Origin: JAZLDV01 sp045614925
GTDB taxonomy: Bacteria > Bacillota_I > Bacilli_A > Erysipelotrichales > Coprobacillaceae
Direction: 5' to 3'
Length of the DNA stretch: 40,598 bases
Assembly: GCA_045614925.1 (NCBI GenBank)
Contig: JAZLDV010000088.1
Coordinates: 1-40,598, forward strand
Positions 8,057-16,255 of this stretch are shown one piece after another (the first letter of the stretch is position 1; every line of letters starts with the position of its first letter). The notes below the pieces were generated by a model. The model searched no databases. It saw nothing but the letters and a program-made list of their open reading frames with translations, and had not been told where the DNA came from. Position numbers and translations under genes: made by a program.

Positions 8057-9193
8057 GTGTTAAAAAAATTATTATTATGTTTATGTATACTTATGTTATG
8101 TATCACTCCTGTATCTGCAACCGAACTTAATTTAGCGCCTAATGCTAAGGCATCTATATTAATAGATGCATCATCTAATAAGGTTTTATATGCAAAAAAT
8201 GAGCAAGATAAGCTATATCCTGCAAGTACAACAAAGATTATGACAATGATATTATTGTTTGAAGCAGTAAATAATGGACAATTAAAATGGGATGATAAGC
8301 TGACATGTAGTGAACATGCTTCTAGTATGGGAGGAAGTCAGGTTTATTTAGAGACTGGTGAAGTCATGAGTTTAAGTGATCTTTTTAAGTCTATTGCGAT
8401 TGCTTCTGCTAATGATGCCTGTGTTGTTGTGGGGGAAAGAATTGGGGGAACCCATGAAGCATTTGTAGATATGATGAATGAAAAGGCTAAGCAATTAAAA
8501 TTGCTGAATACACATTTTGAAAATGCGACAGGATTACATGATGAGAATCATTATACTTGTGCTTATGATCTTTCTATGATGGCTTCTTATCTGATTGAGA
8601 TAGGGGGAGATAAGCTGTTAGAAACAACATCTTTGTATGATAGTTATATTCGAGAAGGGACAAAGAAATTCTGGTTAGTGAATACGAATAAACTGCTTAA
8701 GTCATATCAGGGGGCAGATGGTTTAAAAACTGGATATACTAAGGAAGCAGGGTATTGTATGGTTGCGACTGCTAAAAAGGATGGATTAAGGCTTATTGGT
8801 GTGGTTTTAAAAGAAAAAGAACCAAAAGTGAGAAATAGTGAATTGATTCAATTATTGGATTATGGTTTTTCATTATTTGAAACACATATATTATTTACGA
8901 AAAACGATATAATAGAGACTATTTCTATAAAGAATGCGAAGAATAAGAAAACCAATATAGTGAGTACTAAAGATGTAACTTATATAAAAAAGAAAACAGA
9001 AGATATTGATATCAGTTATACATTAGAGTATGAACATCTGATTGCTCCTATTAAAAAAGGAGAAAAAGTAGGGACACTGATATTAAAAAATGATAATAAA
9101 ATAATAGATAAATATGATCTTAGTGTTGATGAAGATGTAGAGGCAAAAACATGGATGGAAGTAGTATATTCTTATATAGAGATGCTTGTATAA
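8057..9193 (+). CDS. dacF: D-alanyl-D-alanine carboxypeptidase (DacF-type penicillin-binding protein)
   Basis: 378 residues, GTG start after AAAGAGGTG. A signal peptide (residues 1-21) is followed by a peptidase S11 domain with all three active-site motifs: S57-T-T-K60, S117-A-N119 and K224-T-G226. A C-terminal PBP5-type beta domain (about 265-350) and a final amphipathic helix (ARG-free, Val/Tyr-rich tail) match membrane-associated PBP5/DacF enzymes. These trim the terminal D-Ala from peptidoglycan stem peptides outside the membrane. Its place just before spoIIAA is the same as dacF in Bacillus, supporting the name. A terminator separates it from spoIIAA, so read-through would be partial. 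Confidence 0.92.
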   Translation: MLKKLLLCLCILMLCITPVSATELNLAPNAKASILIDASSNKVLYAKNEQDKLYPASTTKIMTMILLFEAVNNGQLKWDDKLTCSEHASSMGGSQVYLETGEVMSLSDLFKSIAIASANDACVVVGERIGGTHEAFVDMMNEKAKQLKLLNTHFENATGLHDENHYTCAYDLSMMASYLIEIGGDKLLETTSLYDSYIREGTKKFWLVNTNKLLKSYQGADGLKTGYTKEAGYCMVATAKKDGLRLIGVVLKEKEPKVRNSELIQLLDYGFSLFETHILFTKNDIIETISIKNAKNKKTNIVSTKDVTYIKKKTEDIDISYTLEYEHLIAPIKKGEKVGTLILKNDNKIIDKYDLSVDEDVEAKTWMEVVYSYIEMLV

Positions 9194-9194
9194 A

Positions 9195-9216
9195 AGAGAC
9201 AAATGTCTCTTTTTTT
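9195..9216 (+). terminator. Rho-independent terminator between dacF and spoIIAA
   Basis: agagac / gtctct stem with an AAAT loop and a run of T, directly after the dacF stop codon. The stem is short (6 bp), so it may be leaky. Confidence 0.75.
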
Positions 9217-9243
9217 CTTTGTTTGTCTATAATGTTCTAGTTT

Positions 9244-9250
9244 TGTCGAA
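9244..9250 (+). promoter_or_regulatory. Spo0A box (TGTCGAA) upstream of spoIIAA
   Basis: An exact match to the 7-bp Spo0A-binding consensus, 54 bp before the spoIIAA start and about 28 bp before a possible -10 (TATGAT, 9278-9283). In Bacillus and clostridia the spoIIA operon is activated by phosphorylated Spo0A, so the placement fits. A convincing sigma-H -35 could not be found. One 7-mer can occur by chance. Confidence 0.55.
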
Positions 9251-9303
9251 TGCCTATATTTTTGTATTTATATCGATTATGATATGTGCCAGGAGGGATA
9301 GAT

Positions 9304-9645
9304 ATGAATAATGATATGCATATTATTAAATATAATGAGTTTATTGTAGTGAAGTTTATAGGAGATGTTGATGGAAGTAATGTAGGAATGTATAGAAAAA
9401 GATTAAATGAAGTGATTGAAGAGAGTAAAGAGGATGTTGTGTTTGATTTTTCAAAGACTTCTTTTATTGATAGTAGTGGTATTGGGTTGATATTAGGGAG
9501 ATATAATCAGTTAAAGTTTGATCATAGGACTTTAATTATTGTGGGATTAAATCCTGTAGCATATAGGTTATTTGAACTTACAGGATTATTTCAGATTATA
9601 CCTTATTTTGAAGATGTCAAGAGTATTAGGGAGGGTGTTATATGA
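9304..9645 (+). CDS. spoIIAA: Anti-sigma-F factor antagonist SpoIIAA
   Basis: 113 residues when started at the ATG at 9304, which has AGGAGGG 6 nt upstream; a GTG at 9286 is in frame but lacks a site. It is a single STAS domain with the phosphorylation motif F-I-D-S-S-G-I-G, where Ser58 corresponds to the serine phosphorylated by SpoIIAB in Bacillus. Unphosphorylated SpoIIAA binds SpoIIAB and frees sigma F in the forespore. It is the first gene of a tight operon with spoIIAB (4-nt ATGA overlap) and sigF. Length and synteny make this assignment near certain. Confidence 0.95.
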   Translation: MNNDMHIIKYNEFIVVKFIGDVDGSNVGMYRKRLNEVIEESKEDVVFDFSKTSFIDSSGIGLILGRYNQLKFDHRTLIIVGLNPVAYRLFELTGLFQIIPYFEDVKSIREGVI

Positions 9646-10073
9646 ATAAGATGGAAATCTCTTTTAGTGCAATATTAGAAAATGTGAGTTTTGCTAGAAC
9701 TGTTGTTGGATCTTTTTTAGCACCTTTAAATCCAACAATAGATGAAATTATTGAATGGAAGACAATTGTTTCTGAAGGTGTAAGTAATGCGATTATTCAT
9801 GGATATGGTTTTGATGTAGAAAAGAATGTTGTGATGAAATTAGAAATAAATGAAAGAATGATTACATTATTGATAGAAGATGAAGGGGAAGGTATAGAAG
9901 ATATTGAACAGGTTATGATTCCTTTTTATACGACAAAAGCAAATGTAGAACATGCAGGGATGGGATTAACGATTATTGATACTTTATGTGACTCATTTGA
10001 GATAGAAAGTGAATTAAATAAAGGTACGAAACTTATCATAAAAAAAGAAATGAAAAATTATGGTCATATCTAA
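9642..10073 (+). CDS. spoIIAB: Anti-sigma-F factor / serine kinase SpoIIAB
   Basis: 143 residues of GHKL ATPase fold. The N box (EGVSNAIIHGYG, residues 45-56), the G1 box (DEGEGIED, 80-87) and the G2 region (HAGMGLTII, 104-112) are intact. SpoIIAB binds sigma F and holds it inactive, and it phosphorylates SpoIIAA on serine. Its ATG overlaps the spoIIAA stop codon and its 3' end overlaps sigF by 14 nt, so the three are translationally coupled, as stoichiometric regulation of sigma F would require. Confidence 0.95.
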   Translation: MNKMEISFSAILENVSFARTVVGSFLAPLNPTIDEIIEWKTIVSEGVSNAIIHGYGFDVEKNVVMKLEINERMITLLIEDEGEGIEDIEQVMIPFYTTKANVEHAGMGLTIIDTLCDSFEIESELNKGTKLIIKKEMKNYGHI

Positions 10074-10782
10074 AACTTTAGATTTACTTGAAAAAGTCCG
10101 TTTAGGGGATGAACAGGCAAAAGAAGAAATAGTTAAAGATAATTTAGGTTTGGTATGGTCTATAGTGCATAGATTTAAAAATAGCTATTATGATAAAGAA
10201 GATCTTTTTCAGATAGGGTGTGTAGGACTGATGAAAGCAATTAATCATTTTGATACAAGTTATGATGTGCAGTTTTCTACATATGCTGTACCTATTATTA
10301 TGGGAGAAATAAAGAGATATTTTAGGGATGATGGAACAATAAAGGTATCAAGATCATTGAAAGAATTAAATATACGTATAAGTAAGGCAAAAGAAGATTT
10401 ATTAAAGACGATAGATGATCCTACTATCGATGATTTAGCTGCTTATTTAAAAGAAGATAGAGAACATATAATAGAAGCTATAGATTCATCTTATTATCCT
10501 ACATCTTTAAATGAACCTATCTATGAAAAAGATGGGTCAGCAATTTGTATAGAAGATAGGATTGTTGATAAGAAGAATGAATTATGGTTTGAAAAAATAG
10601 CTTTAGATTTAGAAATTGCTAAATTAGATGAAAAAGAAAAAAGGATTATGTATATGAGATATCAGTTAGATTATAACCAGGAGAAAATAGCGTCTATTTT
10701 AGGTATATCTCAAGTACAGGTTTCAAGAATAGAAAAGAAAATTATAAATAAACTAAGAAGTCGCTTAAAAAATAATGATTAA
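10060..10782 (+). CDS. sigF: Forespore RNA polymerase sigma factor F
   Basis: 240 residues, a sigma-70 type 3 protein with regions 2, 3 and 4. Region 2 is clear (VHRFKNSYYDKEDLFQIG and STYAVPIIMGEIKRYFRDDG split across residues about 35-90). Region 4 ends with a helix-turn-helix (YNQEKIASILGISQVQVSRI). It is slightly shorter than the 255-residue Bacillus protein. It directs early forespore transcription and is controlled by the two preceding genes. A lepB gene with its own promoter follows, not the spoVA genes found in Bacillus. Confidence 0.94.
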   Translation: MVISKTLDLLEKVRLGDEQAKEEIVKDNLGLVWSIVHRFKNSYYDKEDLFQIGCVGLMKAINHFDTSYDVQFSTYAVPIIMGEIKRYFRDDGTIKVSRSLKELNIRISKAKEDLLKTIDDPTIDDLAAYLKEDREHIIEAIDSSYYPTSLNEPIYEKDGSAICIEDRIVDKKNELWFEKIALDLEIAKLDEKEKRIMYMRYQLDYNQEKIASILGISQVQVSRIEKKIINKLRSRLKNND

Positions 10783-10784
10783 TA

Positions 10785-10793
10785 TGATATAAT
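10785..10793 (+). promoter_or_regulatory. Extended -10 promoter (TGaTATAAT) for lepB
   Basis: A consensus extended -10 lies 17 nt before the chosen lepB ATG, with only a poor -35 (TTAAAA). Transcription would start near 10800, at the GGTGAT ribosome-binding site, giving a leader of about ten bases. Confidence 0.6.
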
Positions 10794-10810
10794 CTTCTAC
10801 GGTGATAAAA

Positions 10811-11374
10811 ATGGAAGAAAAAGAGTTAGAAGTATTAGAAGAAGTCATTGAAGAAAATGAAGTTATAAATGAAAAAAAGAATAGTCTATTAGAAGAATTG
10901 TTAGATTATGTTAAAGTAATTGTAATAACAGTTGCACTAACTTTAGCATTCTTACAATTTGTACAGATTTCTAGAGTTGTGGGAGACTCTATGTTACCTA
11001 ACTATCAGGATGGTAATATTGTTTTAGTAGATAAGTTTTTTTATAAATTACAGGAAGCCAATGTTAATGATATTGTTGTTGTGAAATATAATCATGGTGG
11101 AGTAGAAGAACAGATTATTAAAAGAGTTATTGCGATAGAGGGTGATCATATTGAAATGAGAGATAATAGACTTTATCGTAATAATGAATTGATTGATGAA
11201 TATTATATTAAGGAAGCAATGGTTTTTGAAGAGAATTTCTCATATGATATTCCTGAAGGAAAAGTATTTGTATTAGGTGATAATAGAAATATTAGTTTAG
11301 ATTCTAGGGAATTGGGATATTTTGATTTTGAAGATGATATTGTTGGTAAAGTATTTTTTAGGGTCTTAAAATAA
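10811..11374 (+). CDS. lepB: Signal peptidase I
   Basis: 187 residues from the ATG at 10811, preceded by GGTGAT; the GTG at 10802 is less likely because it lies inside that site. An acidic N-terminal cytoplasmic stretch and one transmembrane helix (about 35-52) lead into the S26 catalytic domain. The nucleophile is in GDSMLPNY (Ser60) and the general base in IIKRVIAIEGD (Lys104). The GDNR and DSRELG boxes near the C terminus are present. It removes signal peptides from exported proteins, on the outer face of the membrane. It serves here as an intact comparison for the inactive homologue at 15734. Confidence 0.93.
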   Translation: MEEKELEVLEEVIEENEVINEKKNSLLEELLDYVKVIVITVALTLAFLQFVQISRVVGDSMLPNYQDGNIVLVDKFFYKLQEANVNDIVVVKYNHGGVEEQIIKRVIAIEGDHIEMRDNRLYRNNELIDEYYIKEAMVFEENFSYDIPEGKVFVLGDNRNISLDSRELGYFDFEDDIVGKVFFRVLK

Positions 11375-11385
11375 GACCCTTTTTG
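11361..11385 (+). terminator. Rho-independent terminator overlapping the lepB stop
   Basis: gggtctta / taagaccc stem with an AAA loop and TTTTT; the stem contains the last codons and stop of lepB. Confidence 0.85.
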
Positions 11386-11454
11386 GTTATTTTAGTAGTC
11401 ATAGACGGTTTTTTTTGGTAAAATGATGATACTTTAAGTAAAGGAGGATATTTT

Positions 11455-13212
11455 ATGGCATATAAATTTACTATTACTAGAGGGAATGCTATTTTAAACT
11501 TTTCAGAAGAATATTGCCAAAGTCGCTGTCAGTTAATTGAAAGTGAATCTTTTGCAAAAGTTTTAAGAACATATATAAAAGACATAAAAAGAAAAGATAC
11601 AACTATTTATAATTATTTAAATAATGTGACAAGTGATGATATTGATAAAGTATCTGATCTTAGAGCTATTGCTAAATTATTATTAGTTATGAAATATAAT
11701 GAAATATGTGCAATCAGACCACAATTTGAACCATATTTTAAAGATACTGATTTATTTATTGCTTTAGTAGAAGATGTTTATTTATTCTGGAGACGTCTTC
11801 AAAGATATGCAGTTGTATTCAATGATCAAAAACGTTATGGATATCAGAACGTATTATTTACTGATGCACAAAATAAATTTGAAGAATTAATTTTAGAAGT
11901 ATATCGTTCTATTCAAAAATCATTAGGTAAAAAAGATAAAGTCTTCAGACAAATTACTGCAGGTGTTAATGCAGGTTTACGTGTAACTAACATGAGACCA
12001 TTTTTACCTTATGAATATCGCTGTTTAGATGATATTCCTTTTATTGAAAGTGTTGTTATTCATCCACCATTTATTGCTTATTCAAAACGTAATACAAGAA
12101 ATGGTGTATTCCCAGAAACAAAAGTTAATCCTATTGAAGATAAGAAATTTGATTCAGATAGCTGGTTCTGTTATCCGGCAAAAGTAGGAGACTTATTATG
12201 CTTTATTTATTTTAATAAAAAATTTATGGCTCAGGGAGTTGCTTTATGTAACTTATTTGCTTTAGCAGATGATAGTGAATATAGAAATAGAAAACCAGAC
12301 ATGATTTATGTTTATGGATATGAAGATGGAAAGAAAAATCAGGCATTTTATCAGGATGATGAAAATGATATGATGGTTGCATTCTTATCAGCAGATGATG
12401 AATTTGACTATTTTGGTTATATGAAAAAAATGGTTCTAACATTACACAATGTTAGAAAGTTAAATACAAGACAATTACCTATTCATGGTGCAATGTTACA
12501 AATGAGTTTACGTAATGGTGATGTAAAAAATATTGTTGTTATGGGAGATAGCGGTGCTGGTAAATCTGAAACGATTGAACAGATTAAAGCAATTGGGGCA
12601 GCTTATATTACTGATGTAAAAGTTGTTTATGATGATATGGGAGTATTATCTCTTGATGAAGCAGGACAAGTAAGAACATCAGGGACAGAAATTGGTGCAT
12701 TTGTACGATTAGATGATTTAGATGCAGGATATAGTTTTAAAGAATTAGATAGATCTGTATTTATGAATCCAGATAAGACAAATGCAAGAGTTGTTATTCC
12801 TATTACTGAATATAAAGATGTTATTAGAAAATATCCTATCGATATGTTCTTATATGCAAATAACTATGATAATGATGGACAATCATTAGAATTCTTTAAT
12901 GATATTGATGAAGCATTGGATACTTTTAGATCAGGTTATAGAATGGCTAAAGGAACAACAACTGAAAATGGGTTAGTTGGAACATATTTTGCTAATCCTT
13001 TTGGTCCTGTACAAAGACAGCAGCAGACTGAACCTATCTTAAGAGATTATTTTAATAGAATGTCTCATCAAGGTGTATTAATTGGACAATTACGTACACG
13101 TTTAGGGATTAAAGGGATGGAACATGATGGTCCTAAAGAAGCAGCAAAAGCTGTTATGAAATTTATTACAGGTGATGAAGTCTTAATGGATTTCTTACCA
13201 GATATAGACTAA
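11455..13212 (+). CDS. Divergent ATP-dependent phosphoenolpyruvate carboxykinase-like protein
   Basis: A 585-residue protein after AAGGAGGA. Its C-terminal half has a P-loop GDSGAGKSE (364-372), like the kinase-1a loop of PEP carboxykinase or HPr kinase. By eye it follows ATP-PEPCK in order: YMKKM (K324, K325; the PEPCK Mn/PEP-binding Lys pair), LPIHG (H344, possible metal His), the P-loop, VYDDMG (D393-D394, metal/ATP), and KTNARVVIPI (R445, as in the TENTR motif). The N-terminal 250 residues do not resemble PEPCK as I know it. If active it would interconvert oxaloacetate and PEP with ATP. A kinase-like role on another substrate is the alternative. It is a single-gene unit. Confidence 0.6.
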   Translation: MAYKFTITRGNAILNFSEEYCQSRCQLIESESFAKVLRTYIKDIKRKDTTIYNYLNNVTSDDIDKVSDLRAIAKLLLVMKYNEICAIRPQFEPYFKDTDLFIALVEDVYLFWRRLQRYAVVFNDQKRYGYQNVLFTDAQNKFEELILEVYRSIQKSLGKKDKVFRQITAGVNAGLRVTNMRPFLPYEYRCLDDIPFIESVVIHPPFIAYSKRNTRNGVFPETKVNPIEDKKFDSDSWFCYPAKVGDLLCFIYFNKKFMAQGVALCNLFALADDSEYRNRKPDMIYVYGYEDGKKNQAFYQDDENDMMVAFLSADDEFDYFGYMKKMVLTLHNVRKLNTRQLPIHGAMLQMSLRNGDVKNIVVMGDSGAGKSETIEQIKAIGAAYITDVKVVYDDMGVLSLDEAGQVRTSGTEIGAFVRLDDLDAGYSFKELDRSVFMNPDKTNARVVIPITEYKDVIRKYPIDMFLYANNYDNDGQSLEFFNDIDEALDTFRSGYRMAKGTTTENGLVGTYFANPFGPVQRQQQTEPILRDYFNRMSHQGVLIGQLRTRLGIKGMEHDGPKEAAKAVMKFITGDEVLMDFLPDID

Positions 13213-13217
13213 GAAAT

Positions 13218-13252
13218 AAAGAGTTTGAAGTAACACTTCAAACTCTTTTTTT
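13218..13252 (+). terminator. Rho-independent terminator
   Basis: A 10-bp core stem (gagtttgaag / cttcaaactc), extendable by A-T pairs, with a 5-nt loop and seven T. Confidence 0.93.
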
Positions 13253-13331
13253 GGTTATTTCATAAAATTTTTTGTTGTTTTTAGAAATATATAAAAAATT
13301 AAAAAAATTTATCATTTTTGAGTTTTTTTAT

Positions 13332-13360
13332 TTGACAAATAAAATATTAAGGAGTATTTT
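13332..13360 (+). promoter_or_regulatory. Promoter of the pilus operon
   Basis: A perfect -35 TTGACA (13332-13337), 17-bp spacer and TATTTT (13355-13360). The predicted start of transcription near 13367 falls after the ATG at 13363, which favours translation from 13393. Confidence 0.55.
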
Positions 13361-13392
13361 GTATGCAAGAATACAAGGAGAGGAGGAATAAG

Positions 13393-15744
13393 ATGAAAAA
13401 GTCGATAATCTTATTGTTGTCATTGCTTATAGGAATATGTATTTTAAACAAAAATGTATTTGCCTATACACCACAGGATATTGGTTATGAAGATGGATTT
13501 TATTATGCAACAGAAGTGCATGAATTAACATCTGAACCAGTCAAGTTTCCAGTCTATTGCTTAAATAATGAACTAGCCTGGCCAAATGAAAGAGCAATTC
13601 ATTATGATCGTTTTTATGAAGCGTTAGATGATGAAACAAAGAAGATTTTAAGGACATTGCTTTATATTGGTTATCCGTATAATGGAGAATCACTATATAA
13701 AATAGGTGATGGAGGTTCTATTGATAAAGAATTCTTTGATAGCATATTGGCGAATGTACCTGCTATTGTAAGTGAATTCGATAAAGATATTACAAAATAT
13801 CCTATTACATCTGATAATGCTTATAGTGAACCTGTTTTTTCAATTGTCACGAATTTTATGTCAAATGTATTTAGTGAATCAATCAATGGAAATCCTGTTG
13901 CTAAAGCAATAGAAAGCACAGCTTTTTATAAAGCAATCATGTGCGTTAACTATGAAGAACCTTGGGCAGCATTTGAAGCATGGTTTGCAAGTGGAACAGT
14001 TGTAAATGAACATACAGCTTATCTTCAGACACAATATGCAGTATGGCATTTGATGAATCAAAGAGGATTTGCTTATAATAGTATGGAAGTATTAGAAGCC
14101 GATTCGTTAGCAGAGAAATTATATAATTATGCAATCGAAAATGTAAATGAGTATGAATATGATTTACCTGAATATATTGATACAGATGTCAATCAGTTTG
14201 TTTTTAATGAAAACTTAGATGGGCTTTATTATTCAGAGCCTATCACAATTTCCCCAGTCAATGGGTATCTTGTTCCTTATGAATTAATTTTACCAGAAGG
14301 AATGAGTGTATTAAATGGTGGAAATACAGTTTATGCCTCAGTTCCATTTACTTTAGTATCTGACAAAGATCCTAAAGTAAGTCAGATTAAAATAAAAGCA
14401 TTATTTGATAAACCAAGTGATGTTTATGCATATAGTCCTAAAGATGGACAAGTGAACCCAACAAATCAAAAAGAATATCAGAATATGGGTGGTTTGTATA
14501 TTTTAGAGAGAATGATTGAAAAAACTTTAGATTATACAACACAATATATTCCTCCTTTTGGAGATTTAACAATGAGTAAAAAGGTGATTAATTATCCATC
14601 ATGGTTAGATCAAAGTCAAAAAGGAAATATAGAATTTACTTTTGATATTGAGATTATAGAAGGTTCTATAGAAGATGGAACATATGGTGATCTTGTATTT
14701 AATAATGGAAAAGCAACAGTTATATTAAAAGATGGACAATCATTAAAAGGGAAAGATCTTCCATCTGATACGGTATATAAGATTGTTGAAAGAGAATCAT
14801 TATTATATCCATCACAAAGTCAAACTATAAAAATAGAAAAAACTAAAAATATTGATGTTTTATTTGAAAATAGTCTTAATGAAGCATTACCTTATGGTGA
14901 AATGACTATTAAAAAATCTGTAGTCAATAAAGATGATGTGACTCAAACTTCATTTGAATTTGTATTAGAAATAACAGATATTAAGGAAGAATATAGAGAT
15001 TATCCAATTCTTATTTCTGGTAATGAAAATAAATGGGTTTATAGTAATGAAAATGGAGTCATCAAAGAAGTCATTGAATTAAAAGATGAAGAAACAGTGA
15101 CTATTTTAGGATTACCAAAATCAAGTCAATATACACTATATGAACAGTTTGATTCACAAAATAAAGCTGTTTATAAAGTCAGTGTAAAAGAAAATAATAG
15201 ACTTATCAAAGAGAATATTTTACAAAGCGAAGATCATAGTATTAAAAATACTGTAAATGAAAATGATAAGTATGATTATATTTTTGAAAATGAAAGAGTG
15301 ATGGCTGATTTAACTATTAAAAAGATAGTTAAAGGTGGGGCATCATCGTTAGATAAACAATTTATGTTTACTGTGACTTTAGATGAAAAGTTAAATGGAG
15401 TCTATGGAGATATGAATTTTATTGATGGTGTTGCAACTGTTTATTTAGCACATGGTCAAAGTGCAAGTGCAATTTCACTTCCTGTGAATGTAAAATATAC
15501 AGTAAGTGAAGATCCAGAAGAATATAGAGTTAAAGTAAAGAGTGATAAAGATGCAGATTGGAAAAATCAGAGTTCGATTGAAGGAATATTGGATGAAGAT
15601 TCTTTAATTGAATTTGAAAACAGCAAGGAGTTTGTTGTTCCTACAGGAATTGATAATGATTTGAAACCATATGTTGTATTATTGCTTATTGGTTTGATTG
15701 TTATACCTGTAAAAATTAGAAAAAGGATAAAGCATGCCAAGTAG
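13393..15744 (+). CDS. Thioester-domain pilus adhesin (Cpa-like) with sortase signal
   Basis: 783 residues from the ATG at 13393 (AGGAGAGGAGG upstream). A signal peptide (1-24, VFA) is followed by a TQXA/thioester domain: Cys56 in PVYCLN and Gln214 in TQYAVW are the pair expected to form the internal thioester that can bind host molecules covalently. Three Cna-B/pilin-isopeptide-like domains follow (about 385-490, 500-640, 645-745), each starting near a TxKK-type strand and ending in F-E-N, the pattern of Lys-Asn isopeptide bonds. The C terminus has VPTGI (749-753), a hydrophobic helix and a basic tail for sortase attachment. It is first in a four-gene pilus operon and is probably the tip or ancillary pilin. 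An in-frame ATG at 13363 with its own AAGGAG is the alternative start. Confidence 0.85.
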   Translation: MKKSIILLLSLLIGICILNKNVFAYTPQDIGYEDGFYYATEVHELTSEPVKFPVYCLNNELAWPNERAIHYDRFYEALDDETKKILRTLLYIGYPYNGESLYKIGDGGSIDKEFFDSILANVPAIVSEFDKDITKYPITSDNAYSEPVFSIVTNFMSNVFSESINGNPVAKAIESTAFYKAIMCVNYEEPWAAFEAWFASGTVVNEHTAYLQTQYAVWHLMNQRGFAYNSMEVLEADSLAEKLYNYAIENVNEYEYDLPEYIDTDVNQFVFNENLDGLYYSEPITISPVNGYLVPYELILPEGMSVLNGGNTVYASVPFTLVSDKDPKVSQIKIKALFDKPSDVYAYSPKDGQVNPTNQKEYQNMGGLYILERMIEKTLDYTTQYIPPFGDLTMSKKVINYPSWLDQSQKGNIEFTFDIEIIEGSIEDGTYGDLVFNNGKATVILKDGQSLKGKDLPSDTVYKIVERESLLYPSQSQTIKIEKTKNIDVLFENSLNEALPYGEMTIKKSVVNKDDVTQTSFEFVLEITDIKEEYRDYPILISGNENKWVYSNENGVIKEVIELKDEETVTILGLPKSSQYTLYEQFDSQNKAVYKVSVKENNRLIKENILQSEDHSIKNTVNENDKYDYIFENERVMADLTIKKIVKGGASSLDKQFMFTVTLDEKLNGVYGDMNFIDGVATVYLAHGQSASAISLPVNVKYTVSEDPEEYRVKVKSDKDADWKNQSSIEGILDEDSLIEFENSKEFVVPTGIDNDLKPYVVLLLIGLIVIPVKIRKRIKHAK

Positions 15745-16243
15745 TGAATACAGACAATGTTTAAAAACATGTCTATATTTTGTATTAAAGTTATTCTTAT
15801 TTGTTGCATCTTTGTATATCATCTTTACTTATGTGTTTGGTATTTCTTTTGTTCAAGGAGAAGCAATGTATCCTAGAATGAGAGATGGAGATTTAGCTGT
15901 TTATTACAAAATTGATAAAGAGTTTGAAATTGGGGATGTTGTTGTTTATTCATATAAGGGAACAAATAGATACGCAAGAGTTGTTGCTAGAGAAGGTGAC
16001 GTGATTGATTTGTCCGAATATGGGGAATTAATGATTAACGGCAATATTGCTCAGGAAGAAATTTTTTATCCTACTCATCCAACTTCTGGTAAAATATCAT
16101 ATCCATATACTGTTAAGGAGGATAGTTATTTTCTGTTATGTGATTTTAGAACTCAAAGTAGTGATAGCAGAGATCTTGGATGTTTGAATAAAGAAGAAAT
16201 TGTTGGAAAAGTGATTACAATTTTAAGAAGAAGAGGAATCTAG
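15734..16243 (+). CDS. sipA: SipA-like signal peptidase homologue lacking catalytic residues
   Basis: 169 residues of signal peptidase I fold with one N-terminal membrane helix (about 13-36). It overlaps the adhesin gene by 11 nt, so it is translationally coupled. Aligned with the intact lepB in this window, the catalytic serine motif GDSM reads GEAM (Ser to Ala44), the Lys in IIKRVIA reads RYARVVA (Lys to Ala81), and LGDNR reads LCDFR, while DSRDLG is kept. It should therefore have no peptidase activity. Streptococcal SipA/LepA of FCT pilus loci has likewise lost its catalytic pair and is needed for pilus assembly. The same position between adhesin and main pilin supports an assembly-factor role here. 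Confidence 0.85.
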   Translation: MPSSEYRQCLKTCLYFVLKLFLFVASLYIIFTYVFGISFVQGEAMYPRMRDGDLAVYYKIDKEFEIGDVVVYSYKGTNRYARVVAREGDVIDLSEYGELMINGNIAQEEIFYPTHPTSGKISYPYTVKEDSYFLLCDFRTQSSDSRDLGCLNKEEIVGKVITILRRRGI

Positions 16244-16255
16244 GAGGAAAAGATT

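Noticed and set aside
9220..9260. Sigma-H promoter before spoIIAA
   Set aside because: A GAAT-type -10 overlaps the Spo0A box, but the -35 region does not match RnAGGAwWW.
12224..12442. Minus-strand ORF inside the PEPCK-like gene
   Set aside because: Shadow ORF in an intact gene with a clear P-loop; His-rich composition is an effect of the opposite strand.
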